From positions 77,409 through 141,408 of the forward strand of contig DASTAY010000056.1 in the NCBI GenBank assembly GCA_035712345.1: a DNA stretch of 64,000 nucleotides. The letters run 5' to 3'. Position numbers and translations under genes: made by a program. The notes below the pieces were generated by a model. That model was given only the letters and a program-made list of their open reading frames with translations, was not told the DNA's origin and made no database searches. Positions within the stretch are counted from its first letter, which is position 1. Each line of letters starts with the position of its first letter. Shown here in pieces: positions 40,936-49,594 of the stretch. Origin of the DNA: VRUE01 sp035712345. GTDB taxonomy: Bacteria; Actinomycetota; Thermoleophilia; Solirubrobacterales; 70-9.

Positions 40936-41313
40936 GTGCAGAGCTGGGACCTCGACGGGCTGGACTTGAAGCCACGATTGCCGGAGATACTCTCCTCCAG
41001 CGAGGACGCGCGGGCCATCGTCCTCGACCTCGCCGCCGGCGAGAGCCTCTCCGAGCATGAGGTGCACGAGCGAGCCTGGCTGTTCGTCCTCGACGGCGAG
41101 GTCGAGGTCGGCACCAGTGCCGGCACGGCCGCCTCAGGAGGCCGCGGCCTCCTGGTCGAGTTCGAGCCCCGCGAGCGACACGAGGTCACGGCATCGAGCG
41201 ACGCCCGCTTGCTGTTGCTGCTCACCCCGTGGCCGGGCGATGGCCACCCGGGGGCAATGGAGATCCGCGAGAAGCTCTACACCCGCCGCCACGCCGCCAA
41301 GCGCTCAAGTTAG
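40936..41313 (+). CDS. Small cupin-domain protein
   Basis: 125 aa. A single cupin barrel: ARAIVLDLAAGESLSEHEVH, ERAWLFVLDGEVEVG, LLVEFEPRERHEVTASSDAR. The His/Glu of the metal site (HEVHERAW, ERHEV) are present, so it may bind a metal or a small anion. I chose GTG 40936 (AAGGAG just before) over an in-frame GTG at 40900. Divergent from narG; similar cupins beside nar genes are thought to sense or respond to nitrosative stress, here inference. Confidence 0.75.
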   Translation: MQSWDLDGLDLKPRLPEILSSSEDARAIVLDLAAGESLSEHEVHERAWLFVLDGEVEVGTSAGTAASGGRGLLVEFEPRERHEVTASSDARLLLLLTPWPGDGHPGAMEIREKLYTRRHAAKRSS

Positions 41314-41399
41314 CCGAGCGGCGCCCGCGCCGGGCCCGTGGCACCGGGCCGGCCGCTAGAACGATGAGGAGAGGATCGCCGCAGGTGAACTGATCGGCA

Positions 41400-41550
41400 T
41401 GCTCGACCTCTGGCCGGCAGGGGAGGGGTTTGGGTCGTGTCGTTGACGTCGCCGGCGGCGAGCCGCTCGTAGGTCTCGAAGATCAGCTGGTGTCGGCGGG
41501 CGGGCGGCCCACTGCCGACGTCGAGCTCTTGGTCGGAAGTGGATATGAAT
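41400..41550 (-). pseudogene. Frameshifted DUF2249 gene remnant
   Basis: On the minus strand the frame reads ELDVGSGPPARRHQLIFETY then ERLAAGD, the start of a DUF2249 domain. It goes on as VND, then leaves register: adding one C after the GAC codon restores VNDHDPNP, the conserved VNDHDPKP block. A few residues before VND are also missing. DUF2249 proteins are often found with nitrate and nitric-oxide genes. The palindrome at 41704-41724 is probably its former promoter region. The rest of 41314-41764 holds no supportable gene. Confidence 0.55.
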
Positions 41551-41703
41551 CGTCTCCCTCCGGTCGCTGTCTTTCTCTCCGATGCCAGCGGTGCGCGGCC
41601 TCGGCCACCCAGGCCTGACAGCAAAGCGGCGCGGGAGACGATCGCTGGCGCCCGGGACGGGGAGATCTTGCGTTCGGCTCGCCAGGGCTCATGGAAAGAT
41701 ATT

Positions 41704-41724
41704 TTACACACGGTAACTGTGTAA
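41704..41724. promoter_or_regulatory. Perfect inverted repeat TTACACA-N7-TGTGTAA
   Basis: Seven-bp perfect arms with a 7-bp spacer in a locally AT-rich stretch, upstream of the DUF2249 remnant and about 40 bp past the moaB/mog stop. Same layout as the repeat before the nitrite reductase gene. Confidence 0.55.
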
Positions 41725-41764
41725 TGTCGACGCGCGAGACTCGCGGGTCACGCCCGCTGCTCAG

Positions 41765-42244
41765 TCAGTGCGAGGTCGGCTGCTCGCGCAACAGGGCGAT
41801 CGCGTGGGGCAGGGCGGCGGCGATCGCCGCTCCCGCCTGCTCGACGCCAGCCGGGCTGCCCGGCAGGTTGACAATCAGAGTCGCGCCGCGGATCCCGGCG
41901 ACGGCGCGCGAGAGCATCCAGTGGGGCGTGTGCTTGTGCGAGGCAGCGCGCATCGCCTCGGCCAGCCCAGGGGCCTCGCGCTCGATCAGCGCCCTGGTCG
42001 CCTCCGGGGTGACATCGGTCGGCGAGAAGCCGGTGCCACCGGTGGTCAGGACCAGCTCGCAGCGCTCCTCGTCGGCCCAGTGACGCAACCGCTCTTCGAT
42101 CCTGACGCGCTCGTCGGGAATGAGATCGCGGCCGGCGATGTCCGCACCGAGGCTCTCGGCGAACGCGGCCAGCCGCACGCCGCTCTCGTCCTCGCCCTCG
42201 TCGGCGGCCTTCGATGTGCTGATGGTGAGGATCGCAGCGCGCAC
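41765..42244 (-). CDS. Molybdopterin adenylyltransferase-like protein (MogA/MoaB)
   Basis: 159 aa. ILTISTSKAADEGEDESG, the molybdopterin-binding block LVLTTGGTGFSPTDVTPEAT, and NLPGSPAGV near the end are typical. It adenylates molybdopterin before MoeA inserts molybdate. MogA and MoaB share this fold; the length fits either. It lies 6 nt after moaC in the Moco operon. Confidence 0.88.
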   Translation of the reverse strand: MRAAILTISTSKAADEGEDESGVRLAAFAESLGADIAGRDLIPDERVRIEERLRHWADEERCELVLTTGGTGFSPTDVTPEATRALIEREAPGLAEAMRAASHKHTPHWMLSRAVAGIRGATLIVNLPGSPAGVEQAGAAIAAALPHAIALLREQPTSH

Positions 42245-42250
42245 GGCGCC

Positions 42251-42745
42251 TCAGCTCGCCTTGGCCTCGTCCAGGCGCCAGTCCGAGCGCCCGCCGCTCT
42301 TCTCGAGGAGGACGATCTGCTCCACCTCGACCCCCCGCTCCACACCCTTGACCATGTCATAGACGGTCAGGGCGGCGACGCTGACCGCACTCATCGCCTC
42401 CATCTCGACCCCGGTCTGGGCGGTGGTACGCGCCTCGGCGATCAGCTCGACCAGGCCGGAATCCTCATCGACCGAGGCCTCGACGTCGACGAAGCTGAGA
42501 GCGATCGGGTGGGCGAGCGGGATAAGCGCCGCGGTCTGCTTGGCCGCCTGGATCCCGGCGAAGCGGGCCACGCCCAGCACCTCGCCCTTCGGCCCCTCTC
42601 CCGCGGCCACCGCCCGCGCCGTCGCGACTGACATCCGCACCCGCGCTCGCGCCCGGGCGCGCCGCTCGCTGACGGGCTTGCCGCCGACGTCGACCATCCG
42701 TGCCCGGCCGTCCTCGCCAAGGTGAGTGAGGCGCTCCTCGTTCAT
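42251..42745 (-). CDS. moaC: Cyclic pyranopterin monophosphate synthase
   Basis: 164 aa. MVDVGGKPVSERRARARARV, GVARFAGIQAAKQTAALIPL followed by AHPI, and VEMEAMSAVSVAALTVYDMVK plus KSGGRSDW are MoaC signature blocks. With MoaA it turns GTP into cPMP. It overlaps the moaD-moaE fusion gene by 4 nt. Confidence 0.93.
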   Translation of the reverse strand: MNEERLTHLGEDGRARMVDVGGKPVSERRARARARVRMSVATARAVAAGEGPKGEVLGVARFAGIQAAKQTAALIPLAHPIALSFVDVEASVDEDSGLVELIAEARTTAQTGVEMEAMSAVSVAALTVYDMVKGVERGVEVEQIVLLEKSGGRSDWRLDEAKAS

Positions 42746-43440
42746 CGCGCCTCGCCCTTGGCTGGAGCGGCGTCAAGCGGAGGCGGCGTGCCCTCGACCC
42801 AGCGTGCGCCGCCGTCCCCGTCGACCTCGCGCTTCCAGATGGGCGCCTCGGCCTTGACTCGGTCGATCGCCTCGCGGGCGCCGGCAAAGGCTTCCTCCCG
42901 ATGCGCGGCGGAGACGGCGACGATCACCGATGCCTCGCCCAGCGCCACCGGGCCGACACGGTGCTCGGCGGCGGCGGCGAGCAGGCCGTGGCGCTCGACG
43001 CAATCGGCGAGGATCGCGGCAATGCGGGCCTCGGCCATCTCGGCGTAGGCCTCGTACTCGAGCCGCGCGATCTCGCGCGTCACCCCCTGGAAGCTGACGA
43101 TCGCCCCGGCGCCGGGGTCGCCCACCAGGCCCGAGAGGCCGGCCAGCGAGAGCGGTTCCTCGGTGACGCGGACGTGGGGGCCAGCGCCGCCGCTGATCGG
43201 TGGTACCAATGCGAGCTCATCCTCTATCGACAGCGGCGTATCCACGGCGGCGTAGCCGCGGTTGACGGCGAGGCGCATCGGCATCCGGGCGAACAGCTCT
43301 GCCAGGGAATCGCGGCTCGCCAGCTGCTCGATCGCATCAGCGACCGTCGCTCCCTCCTCGAGCTCCAGCTCGATCAAGTCGCAACCTGCTCGTTCTCGCA
43401 GGATCGCGAAGAGGCGCACCCGGACGATCATCGAGGCCAT
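42742..43440 (-). CDS. MoaD-MoaE fusion, molybdopterin synthase
   Basis: 232 aa. Residues 1-85 are MoaD (VRVRLFAILRERAG ... LSIEDELALVPPISGG) and about 90-225 are MoaE (IVSFQGVTREI, LEYEAYAEMAEARI, AEHRVGPVALGEASVIV, HREEAF, KAEAPIWKRE). The MoaD Gly-Gly (84-85), which must be a free C-terminus to carry sulfur as thiocarboxylate, is buried in the chain. As with the mycobacterial MoaX fusion, cleavage after Gly-Gly would be needed. The protein adds the two dithiolene sulfurs to cPMP. Start may be this ATG or the one three codons later. Confidence 0.9.
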   Translation of the reverse strand: MASMIVRVRLFAILRERAGCDLIELELEEGATVADAIEQLASRDSLAELFARMPMRLAVNRGYAAVDTPLSIEDELALVPPISGGAGPHVRVTEEPLSLAGLSGLVGDPGAGAIVSFQGVTREIARLEYEAYAEMAEARIAAILADCVERHGLLAAAAEHRVGPVALGEASVIVAVSAAHREEAFAGAREAIDRVKAEAPIWKREVDGDGGARWVEGTPPPLDAAPAKGEAR

Positions 43441-43441
43441 G

Positions 43442-44665
43442 CTAGCCGCGGTCGATGAACTCGACCTCCACCCGCTCCCCGGCGCCCAGAGCGGTGGCCT
43501 CAGCTGGAATCAGGGCGAGGCATTCGGCGCCCAGCATCGAGGATAGGATGTGGGAGCCCTGCGCGCCGGTGGGATCGGCGTGCCAGCCGTCTTCGCACAG
43601 CTCCAGGCGGCAGCGGATCGCGTGAGTGCGGCCCGGTTGCTTCTTGTAGTCGCGAGTGAGCTTCGCGACCGTGCGCCGACGAGCGGGCCCGGCGCCGGCG
43701 AGCGCCGCCAGCGCCGGGCGCACCAGCAGCAGGAAGGTGACCGCCGCCGAGACCGGGTTGCCGGGCAGTCCGAAGACGAGGGTCTTGCCGTGGGTCCCGA
43801 ACCAGGTGGGGCGCCCCGGCTTCAGCGCAATCCCCCAGAAGACCCGTTGGGCCCCGAGCTCGGTGAGCGCCTCCTTGACGTGGTCGTGCTCTCCGACCGA
43901 TACGCCGCCGCTGATCACGACGACGTCGGCGCCGAGCGCCGGCGCGATCGCGGCGCGAGTCCCCTCGAGCTCGTCGGGGACCCGACCCGTTCCGCAGACC
44001 TCGGCCCCCGCCCGCTCGGCCAAGGCGGAGAGGGTGTAGCCGTTGGAGTTACGCACCCCGCCGGGTCTCATCTCCTCGCCCGGCTCGAGCAGCTCGTCGC
44101 CACTGGCGAGGACGTGCACGCGGGGGCACCTGTGGCAGGGAACCGACTCGAGGCCGAGGGAGGCGATCACCCCGAGCTCGGCGGGACCGATCGGGGTGCC
44201 GGCCGCGAGCACCTTCTCGCCCACCCCGATGTCCTCGCCACAGCGGCGAATGTCCCGCCCCGCCTCGATCTCGCCCGCGACCAGAACACGCTCGCCGTAC
44301 AGCCCGGCGTCCTCGACGCGGAGAACCGAGTCGGCGCCGGCCGGGAGCATCGCCCCGGTCGAGATACGGATCGCCTCCCCCGCACCGACCCCGCACCGCG
44401 CCGGCATGCCGGCACGCGACTCGTCGATGATCTCGAGAGCCGCGGGCGCTCCGGGGCTGGCGCCTTTGGTGTCCCGCGAGCGCACCGCGAAGCCGTCCAT
44501 CGCCGAGTTGTCGAAGCCGGGGACGGGTTCGACGCTGGCGAGGTCCTCCGCCAACACCCTGCCCAGCGCCGCGCCGAGGGCCAGGCACCCGGCGGGCAGG
44601 GCACGGGCCCGGTCGAGGACGGCGGCGCGCGCCTCCTCGAGCCCGATCAGCTCCGGGGGGCTCAC
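43442..44665 (-). CDS. moeA: Molybdopterin molybdenumtransferase
   Basis: 407 aa. MoeA N-terminal domains (PVPGFDNSAMDGFAVRSRD, RISTGAMLPAGADSVLRVED), the MPT-binding domain (VISGGVSVGEHDHVKEAL, GIALKPGRPTWFG, VFGLPGNPVSAAVTF) and the C-terminal beta domain. It inserts molybdate into adenylated molybdopterin. GTG at 44663-44665 is preceded by GAGGGAGG at good spacing; a TTG six codons upstream is less likely. It follows the TehA gene by 4 nt. Confidence 0.93.
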   Translation of the reverse strand: MSPPELIGLEEARAAVLDRARALPAGCLALGAALGRVLAEDLASVEPVPGFDNSAMDGFAVRSRDTKGASPGAPAALEIIDESRAGMPARCGVGAGEAIRISTGAMLPAGADSVLRVEDAGLYGERVLVAGEIEAGRDIRRCGEDIGVGEKVLAAGTPIGPAELGVIASLGLESVPCHRCPRVHVLASGDELLEPGEEMRPGGVRNSNGYTLSALAERAGAEVCGTGRVPDELEGTRAAIAPALGADVVVISGGVSVGEHDHVKEALTELGAQRVFWGIALKPGRPTWFGTHGKTLVFGLPGNPVSAAVTFLLLVRPALAALAGAGPARRRTVAKLTRDYKKQPGRTHAIRCRLELCEDGWHADPTGAQGSHILSSMLGAECLALIPAEATALGAGERVEVEFIDRG

Positions 44666-44669
44666 CGGC

Positions 44670-45770
44670 TCAGCCTCCCTCAAGGCGGGCGCTCCGGCGG
44701 GTGCCGAGGTTACGCGCGAGGCTGCGCAGCATCCCGACGAAGGTCGCCAGCCAGGCCGCCAGGGCGAGGCCGAGGAAGACCTGCGGGAGGGGATCGAGGA
44801 ACCCGAGCTTCAGCGCTTCCGTCATCCGGTAGGTGGCGACCGCGTACATCCCCAGCGGGAAGACCGCCCCCCAGTAGAGCGGGTCGTATTCGAGCGGCAG
44901 GCGGCGGTAGCCATAGCGCCAGATCGCCAGGATCGCGATGATCGGGATCCACCAGGTGCCCGTCGCCCAGTAGAAGACGGTGAAGCCCTCGAGGAAGGGC
45001 CGCAGCGAGTGCAGGAACGGGGCGTCGGCGCTGACCGTGCTGTTGAGGATCAGCAGAGAGCCGGCCAGGGTTGAGATCGCCATCGCCCCCATGTTGATCC
45101 AGTAGGGCGGCGCCAGGTCGTCGGGCTCGAAGGGGAAGAAGGTGTAGCGGTAGAAGATCAGCGAGATGATCCAGATGTAGAGCATCCCACCCCAGAGCCA
45201 CATCGAGAGGGCGACGAAGTTGGCGTGCAGGCGCAGCGGCTGGCCCCAGTGGGCGGCGAGCAGTGCGGTCAGCACCGCGATCGCCTGGGTGGCGACGACC
45301 GCGAGCAGCCAGGTGCCGCTGATCCCCTGCGCCAGCGAGGGCTTCTCGCGCTTGATCGTCAGCGCCGTGAAGACGGTGTAGGTGAGCGTCAGCCAGAGCA
45401 CGGCGGCGAGCGCCAGCAGACCGATCGCGATCGCGAACTCGTGGCCGATCACGATCACCTGGGCGCCGAGCACGCCGGTCCCGGCGACCACGGTGAGGAA
45501 GCCGAGTCCACGCTCGTGGCTGGTCAGGTCCTCGAGGACCCGCCGCGGGTAGACGCGCAGGCGCAGCAGGCTGAGTGCCCAGATGACCACATAGGCGACG
45601 CAGTTCAGTGCGAAGAGCGCGATCGCCACCGGCTTCAGCCCCATCAGGTAGCAGCCAATCGAGACGATGCCCGTGGCCATGACCAGGGCGAAGTAGGAGG
45701 GAGAGAGGTCCTCTAGGTCGGCCACGGCGCCTCGAGGGGCGATATTAGGAGGGCCGCACTGCATAGCCAT
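44670..45770 (-). CDS. TehA/SLAC1-family anion channel, second copy
   Basis: About 366 aa, ten hydrophobic helices: YFALVMATGIVSIGCYLMGL, VVAGTGVLGAQVIVIGHEFA, WLWGGMLYIWIISLIFY, WGAVFPLGMYAVATYRM. Same family as the channel at 33.2-34.2 kb but clearly diverged. Start is uncertain: ATG 45768-45770 is given, GTG 45725 is possible. It heads the moeA-moaDE-moaC-mog operon, unusual for a channel, and hints at nitrate or molybdate-linked anion passage. Confidence 0.8.
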   Translation of the reverse strand: MAMQCGPPNIAPRGAVADLEDLSPSYFALVMATGIVSIGCYLMGLKPVAIALFALNCVAYVVIWALSLLRLRVYPRRVLEDLTSHERGLGFLTVVAGTGVLGAQVIVIGHEFAIAIGLLALAAVLWLTLTYTVFTALTIKREKPSLAQGISGTWLLAVVATQAIAVLTALLAAHWGQPLRLHANFVALSMWLWGGMLYIWIISLIFYRYTFFPFEPDDLAPPYWINMGAMAISTLAGSLLILNSTVSADAPFLHSLRPFLEGFTVFYWATGTWWIPIIAILAIWRYGYRRLPLEYDPLYWGAVFPLGMYAVATYRMTEALKLGFLDPLPQVFLGLALAAWLATFVGMLRSLARNLGTRRSARLEGG

Positions 45771-45861
45771 CCGTAACTCACCCGCACCAGCGCGTCCGCG
45801 GCCCTGAGCAGGCGCGGGCGGAGGCCCGTTCCGTCGCGCACCGTCTCGCTGACAGACTGGG

Positions 45862-46473
45862 GTGGTGACCGACACAAAGCATGGAGTCGACTGCGACGTG
45901 AACGCGATCGGGGCCGTGATCGCCGGCGGGCATGGCAGCCGAATCGGCGGCCAAAAGGCGACGGTCGAGCTCGCCGGGCGACCGCTGATCTCCTATCCTC
46001 TCGCGGCGATCGAGGCGGCGGGGCTGCAGCCGCTGGTCGTCGCCAAGCTCGATTCCGAGCTCCCGTCGCTGTCCTGCCCGGTGATCCGCGAGAGCCACGA
46101 TCCCCGGCACCCGCTCTGCGGGATCCTCGCCGCGCTTGAGCATGCCCAGGGCCGAGCGGTGGTGGCGGTCGGCTGCGACATGCCGCTGGTCCCCTCGGGG
46201 CTGCTGTCCTGGTTCGCGGCAAGGCCCGAGCCCCTGGTCGCGCCCAGCCTCGACGGCCGTATCCTGCCCTTCCCTACGCGCTATCACCCCTCGTTGCGAC
46301 CAGACCTCGAGCGGGCGCTGGTCGAGGAGCGCTCGATGTCTCACGCGCTTGCCTCGCTCTCGCCCCGGCCGCTGGCCGGCGCGGAGCTGCTGTGTTTCGG
46401 CGACCCCGAGCGACTCTTCTTCAACGTCAACACGAGAGCGGATCTCCTCCGCGCCGAGGCGCTTCTCGCCTAA
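45862..46473 (+). CDS. mobA: Molybdenum cofactor guanylyltransferase
   Basis: 203 aa. The nucleotidyltransferase motif GAVIAGGHGSRIGGQKA, then CPVIRESHDPRHPLCGILAA, VAVGCDMPLVPSGLL with the metal-binding Asp, and LFFNVNTRADLLRAE at the end. It attaches GMP to Mo-MPT giving the bis-MGD cofactor NarG needs. The listed GTG start has a weak Shine-Dalgarno; GTG 45898 is a good alternative. Its stop overlaps the convergent DUF6457 gene by 4 nt. Confidence 0.88.
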   Translation: MVTDTKHGVDCDVNAIGAVIAGGHGSRIGGQKATVELAGRPLISYPLAAIEAAGLQPLVVAKLDSELPSLSCPVIRESHDPRHPLCGILAALEHAQGRAVVAVGCDMPLVPSGLLSWFAARPEPLVAPSLDGRILPFPTRYHPSLRPDLERALVEERSMSHALASLSPRPLAGAELLCFGDPERLFFNVNTRADLLRAEALLA

Positions 46474-46682
46474 CTCGATTCCAGGCGCTCGGCTAGGTCG
46501 GCCAGCTCGGATATCGGCCTGCCGGTCTTGCCCGCAAGCCAGGTGGCGATTGGGGCCGCCTGACGCTCAGAGGAGTGTGCTGCTTCGGCCGCCAGCCTCA
46601 GCACCTCCTCGAACTCGCTCTCGCTCGGCGCCTCGACGCCCGCCTCCGCGGCGAACCGCTCGACCCACTCCCTGCTCGTCAT
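46470..46682 (-). CDS. DUF6457-family small protein
   Basis: 70 aa. REWVERFAAEAGVEAPSESE, VLRLAAEAAHSSERQAAPIA and TWLAGKTGRPISELADL match DUF6457, which in actinobacteria is encoded beside or fused to mobA. Here it is on the opposite strand, tail to tail with mobA. Function unknown; a helper in Moco handling is likely from context. Confidence 0.75.
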   Translation of the reverse strand: MTSREWVERFAAEAGVEAPSESEFEEVLRLAAEAAHSSERQAAPIATWLAGKTGRPISELADLAERLESS

Positions 46683-46720
46683 CGGATTCCCTTCTGTGTC
46701 GGTTCCACACCCGCTCCCAC

Positions 46721-47719
46721 TCAGCCACCGATCGCGCTCATCGTCCGAGCCGGCTGGCGAAAGCCAGGCTCGTTTACTCGGTGCTTCAGCTCCTTGCGCC
46801 AGACCGCAGCGCGGATCAAGCTCTCCAACTCGGCATCGCTTGCCCCCTCGCGCAGCGGCCCGCGCAGGTCAGTCTCGTGCAGCGAGAATAGGCAGGTGCG
46901 CATTTTGCCCTCCGAGGTGAGGCGTACGCGGTTGCAGTCGGCGCAGAACGGTTCGCTGACCGGATTGACGAAGCCGATCTCCCCGCGCCCGTCGGCGAAG
47001 CGGAAGACGCGAGCGGTCGCCGCGGGCTCGCGCGGCAGCTCGCGCAGCGGGTGCAGCGCCTCGATCATCCCTCGCAGCTCTTCGCCGGCCAGCACCGACT
47101 CCGGCCGCCAAGCGCGGTCGGCGTCGAGCGGCATGAACTCGATGAAGCGCACCTGAAGGGACGTCGAGCGCGCGAAGTGGCAGAAGCGCTCGACCTCGGC
47201 CTCGGTGAAGCCGCGCATCGCGATCGCATTGACCTTCACCGGCCAGACCTGCGGGTAGGCGGCGATCGTCTCCAGGCCGCGCAGCACCTGGTCGAGGGCG
47301 TCGCGCCTGGTCAGCTGAAAGAATCGGTCGCGCTGCAGGGAGTCGATCGAGACGTTCACGCGCCCGATGCCGGCACGGACCAGCGCCTCGGCGTGGCGCT
47401 CCAGCAGGTAGCCGTTGGTCGTCAGGGAGAGATCGCGGATTCCCTCGATCGCCGCCAGCATCGCGACCAGACTCGGGAAGCCGCGGCGGACCAGCGGCTC
47501 GCCGCCGGTCAGGCGCACGTCCTCGATCCCCAGCCCGACGAAGACCCGAACCAACCGCTCGATCTCCTCGAATCGCAGGATCTCCTCGTGGTCGACCCAG
47601 GGCACGCCCTCGGCGGGCATGCAGTACTGGCAGCGGAAGTTGCAGCGGTCGGTGACCGAGACTCGCAGGTCAGAGATCGTCCGCCCGTGCCCATCGCGCA
47701 GGCGGCCCTCAGGTGCCAT
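46721..47719 (-). CDS. moaA: GTP 3',8-cyclase
   Basis: 332 aa radical-SAM enzyme. CNFRCQYCMP holds the N-terminal [4Fe-4S]; RLTGGEPLVRRGFP binds AdoMet; CADCNRVRLTSEGKMRTC holds the second cluster that binds GTP; it ends ...TMSAIGG with the essential Gly-Gly. First step of Moco synthesis. It overlaps the narK stop by 11 nt, so both are cotranscribed. Confidence 0.94.
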   Translation of the reverse strand: MAPEGRLRDGHGRTISDLRVSVTDRCNFRCQYCMPAEGVPWVDHEEILRFEEIERLVRVFVGLGIEDVRLTGGEPLVRRGFPSLVAMLAAIEGIRDLSLTTNGYLLERHAEALVRAGIGRVNVSIDSLQRDRFFQLTRRDALDQVLRGLETIAAYPQVWPVKVNAIAMRGFTEAEVERFCHFARSTSLQVRFIEFMPLDADRAWRPESVLAGEELRGMIEALHPLRELPREPAATARVFRFADGRGEIGFVNPVSEPFCADCNRVRLTSEGKMRTCLFSLHETDLRGPLREGASDAELESLIRAAVWRKELKHRVNEPGFRQPARTMSAIGG

Positions 47720-48881
47720 CGGGCACCGCCCTCCCCCGCGTCCTGACCAGCGGCATCACGAGCCCCCCGCAGAGCAGGGCGAAGCAGACCAGGAAGACGA
47801 AGCCGAGCACGAAATCGCCGGTCGCGTCCTTGACGACGCCCATCACCAGCGGCGGGAAGAAGCCGCCGAGACCCCCCGCGGCGCCGACGATCCCGGTCGC
47901 CGCGCCGACCGCATCCGGGAACTCGCCCGGCACCATCTTGAAGACGGCGCCGCTGCCGAGGCCGAGGAAGCCGGCCATCGTCAGGCAGAAGATCGTCACC
48001 GGCACGATTGTGGGGCCCGCCGCCTGCCAGGCAAGCCCGGCGGCGTCGAGCCCGACGCCGAGAAAGGACGCGAGCAGCACCCGTCCGGGCCCGATCCGGT
48101 CCGACATCCAGCCCCCCAGCGGGCGCGCCGCGGTGGCGATCACCGTGAAGCCGCCCGCCCGCAGGCCGGCGCCGGTCAGCGAATAGTCGAACCAGTCCTT
48201 GAGCAGCTTCGGCAGGAAGATCGCCATCGCGACGAAACCACCGAAGGTGACGAAGTAGAAGAGCGCCAGCCGCCACAGCCGCCAGCCCGAGCGCAGCACC
48301 TCGCCGTAGCGGACCGGCGCCCGCTCGCCGGGCGCATCGCGGGCGAGCCGCAGCCAGACCAGCGCGTACGCGGCGATCGCCACGCCGAACACGATCCCGG
48401 CAAGTGCCTGGCTCGAAGTGTCGCGGAGCGCCGGGATCGAGAAGGCGGCGATCGCAGTGCCGATGTTGCCCATCCCGTAGACGCCGAGCGCGAAGCCCTG
48501 CCTCTCCGGCTCAAACCAGCCGGCGACGAAGGGAACGCCGACCGCGAAGGAGGCGCCGGCGGCGCCGAGCAGGAAGCCGGCGCCGAGCAGCGCCGCGTAG
48601 CTGGAGGCGAAGCCGACCAGGATCGCGGCGCCAGCCGAGTAGAAGAGCATCGCGGCGAAGAGCACGCGCCCTCCGATGCGATCGGTGACCAGTCCGAGAG
48701 GGATCCGCAACAGCGATCCGAGCACGACCGGGATCGAGACCATCAATGCCGTCTCGGTGCTGGAGAGGCCGAGTTCGTCCTGCAGCTTGGGCGCCAACGG
48801 GGCCAGCATCCCCCAGGCCGAGAAGCAAAGCGCGAAGGCGAGAGTAGCCAGGACTAGGTTGCGATTTTGCTTGCGCGCCAT
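47709..48881 (-). CDS. narK: NarK-type nitrate/nitrite MFS transporter
   Basis: 390 aa, twelve membrane spans. The nitrate signature in TM5 and TM11 is visible as GMGNIGTAIAAFSIPALRD and GIVGAAGGLGGFFPPLVMG, and the basic residues expected in TM2 (VLGSLLRIPLGLVTDRIGG) and TM8 (TVIATAARPLGGWMSDRIGP) are present. It imports nitrate or exchanges it for nitrite. First gene of the narK-moaA operon. Confidence 0.9.
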   Translation of the reverse strand: MARKQNRNLVLATLAFALCFSAWGMLAPLAPKLQDELGLSSTETALMVSIPVVLGSLLRIPLGLVTDRIGGRVLFAAMLFYSAGAAILVGFASSYAALLGAGFLLGAAGASFAVGVPFVAGWFEPERQGFALGVYGMGNIGTAIAAFSIPALRDTSSQALAGIVFGVAIAAYALVWLRLARDAPGERAPVRYGEVLRSGWRLWRLALFYFVTFGGFVAMAIFLPKLLKDWFDYSLTGAGLRAGGFTVIATAARPLGGWMSDRIGPGRVLLASFLGVGLDAAGLAWQAAGPTIVPVTIFCLTMAGFLGLGSGAVFKMVPGEFPDAVGAATGIVGAAGGLGGFFPPLVMGVVKDATGDFVLGFVFLVCFALLCGGLVMPLVRTRGRAVPDGT

Positions 48882-48961
48882 CGCCGATCACCCTACCCGC
48901 GTCGCGCTCGGTCGCCGGGTCGCGAGCGCTGAGGAAGGGGGCCGATGGCGTACGGCAGCCC

Positions 48962-49245
48962 GGTGCCCGCGGCGGCGATTGACAGCACCAAACAGCTGCA
49001 GCTGAGCGAGATCGCCCGTTCCCTCGTCGCCGGCTCGATCTGGAGGGAGTGCTCGAAATGACGCTCGACGCCGCACGCGAGATGAGCGGCGAGGGCCTGC
49101 TCGGCGAGCTGATTGGGGCCATCGAGCCGCTGCGCCTGGTAGAGATCGGCGAGCATCCCACCCCTGCAGCCTTCCTCCCTGCCCCCGCCGATGCACAGCT
49201 TCCTCGGCGTGCCGATCAGGGATCCGCGACGGGGAATGGGCAACC
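48962..49245 (+). pseudogene. Degraded GAF-domain sensor histidine kinase
   Basis: Pieces of one GAF-kinase N-terminus appear in shifting frames: LQLSEIARSLVAG, then (other frame) LDLEGVLEMTLDAAREMSG, then after an internal deletion GLLGELIGAIEPLRLVEIGE and HPT, then in a third frame PPMHSFLGVPIRD with RGMGNLAS. In intact DevS-like kinases these blocks follow in this order, with an about 35-residue part between AREMSG and GLLG that is missing here. No kinase core remains. Its place beside narK suggests a lost nitrate or redox sensor. Confidence 0.5.
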
Positions 49246-49594
49246 TCGCCAGCTCGCGCGCTCGCGTTTTCGACGGGTCCCGTCAATGCACTCCTACTCG
49301 GGTGGATTGGTGAGCGCCACCACCGCCCCCTGCGCCGCCTCGATCAGCTGCGCGGCGCTCGGTGAGCCGCTCGCGAGTCAGCGGCATCGGAGACCCGCCG
49401 CCTGCTGCGCGGCGCACGGGAGTCGGTGATCAGCTGCGACGCGCTTTGCGATGCGATCGAACGCCAGAGCGAGGCAGTCGCCGGGTCGGCGCTCGCCGAG
49501 CGCGAGCGAGCGCTCGCCGCTCACAACTGCCGAGACACTCCCTTGCTTAGCTGACGGGCGGGCGGGCAGCCCTGTGAAATCCTTGACCGCAGAG
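49246..49594. other. Spacer without supportable gene
   Basis: About 350 bp between the kinase remnant and the HTH-TOBE gene. Frames here are short, Arg/Ala-rich and without family character. It probably contains further decayed sequence and the promoter of the regulator. Confidence 0.3.
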
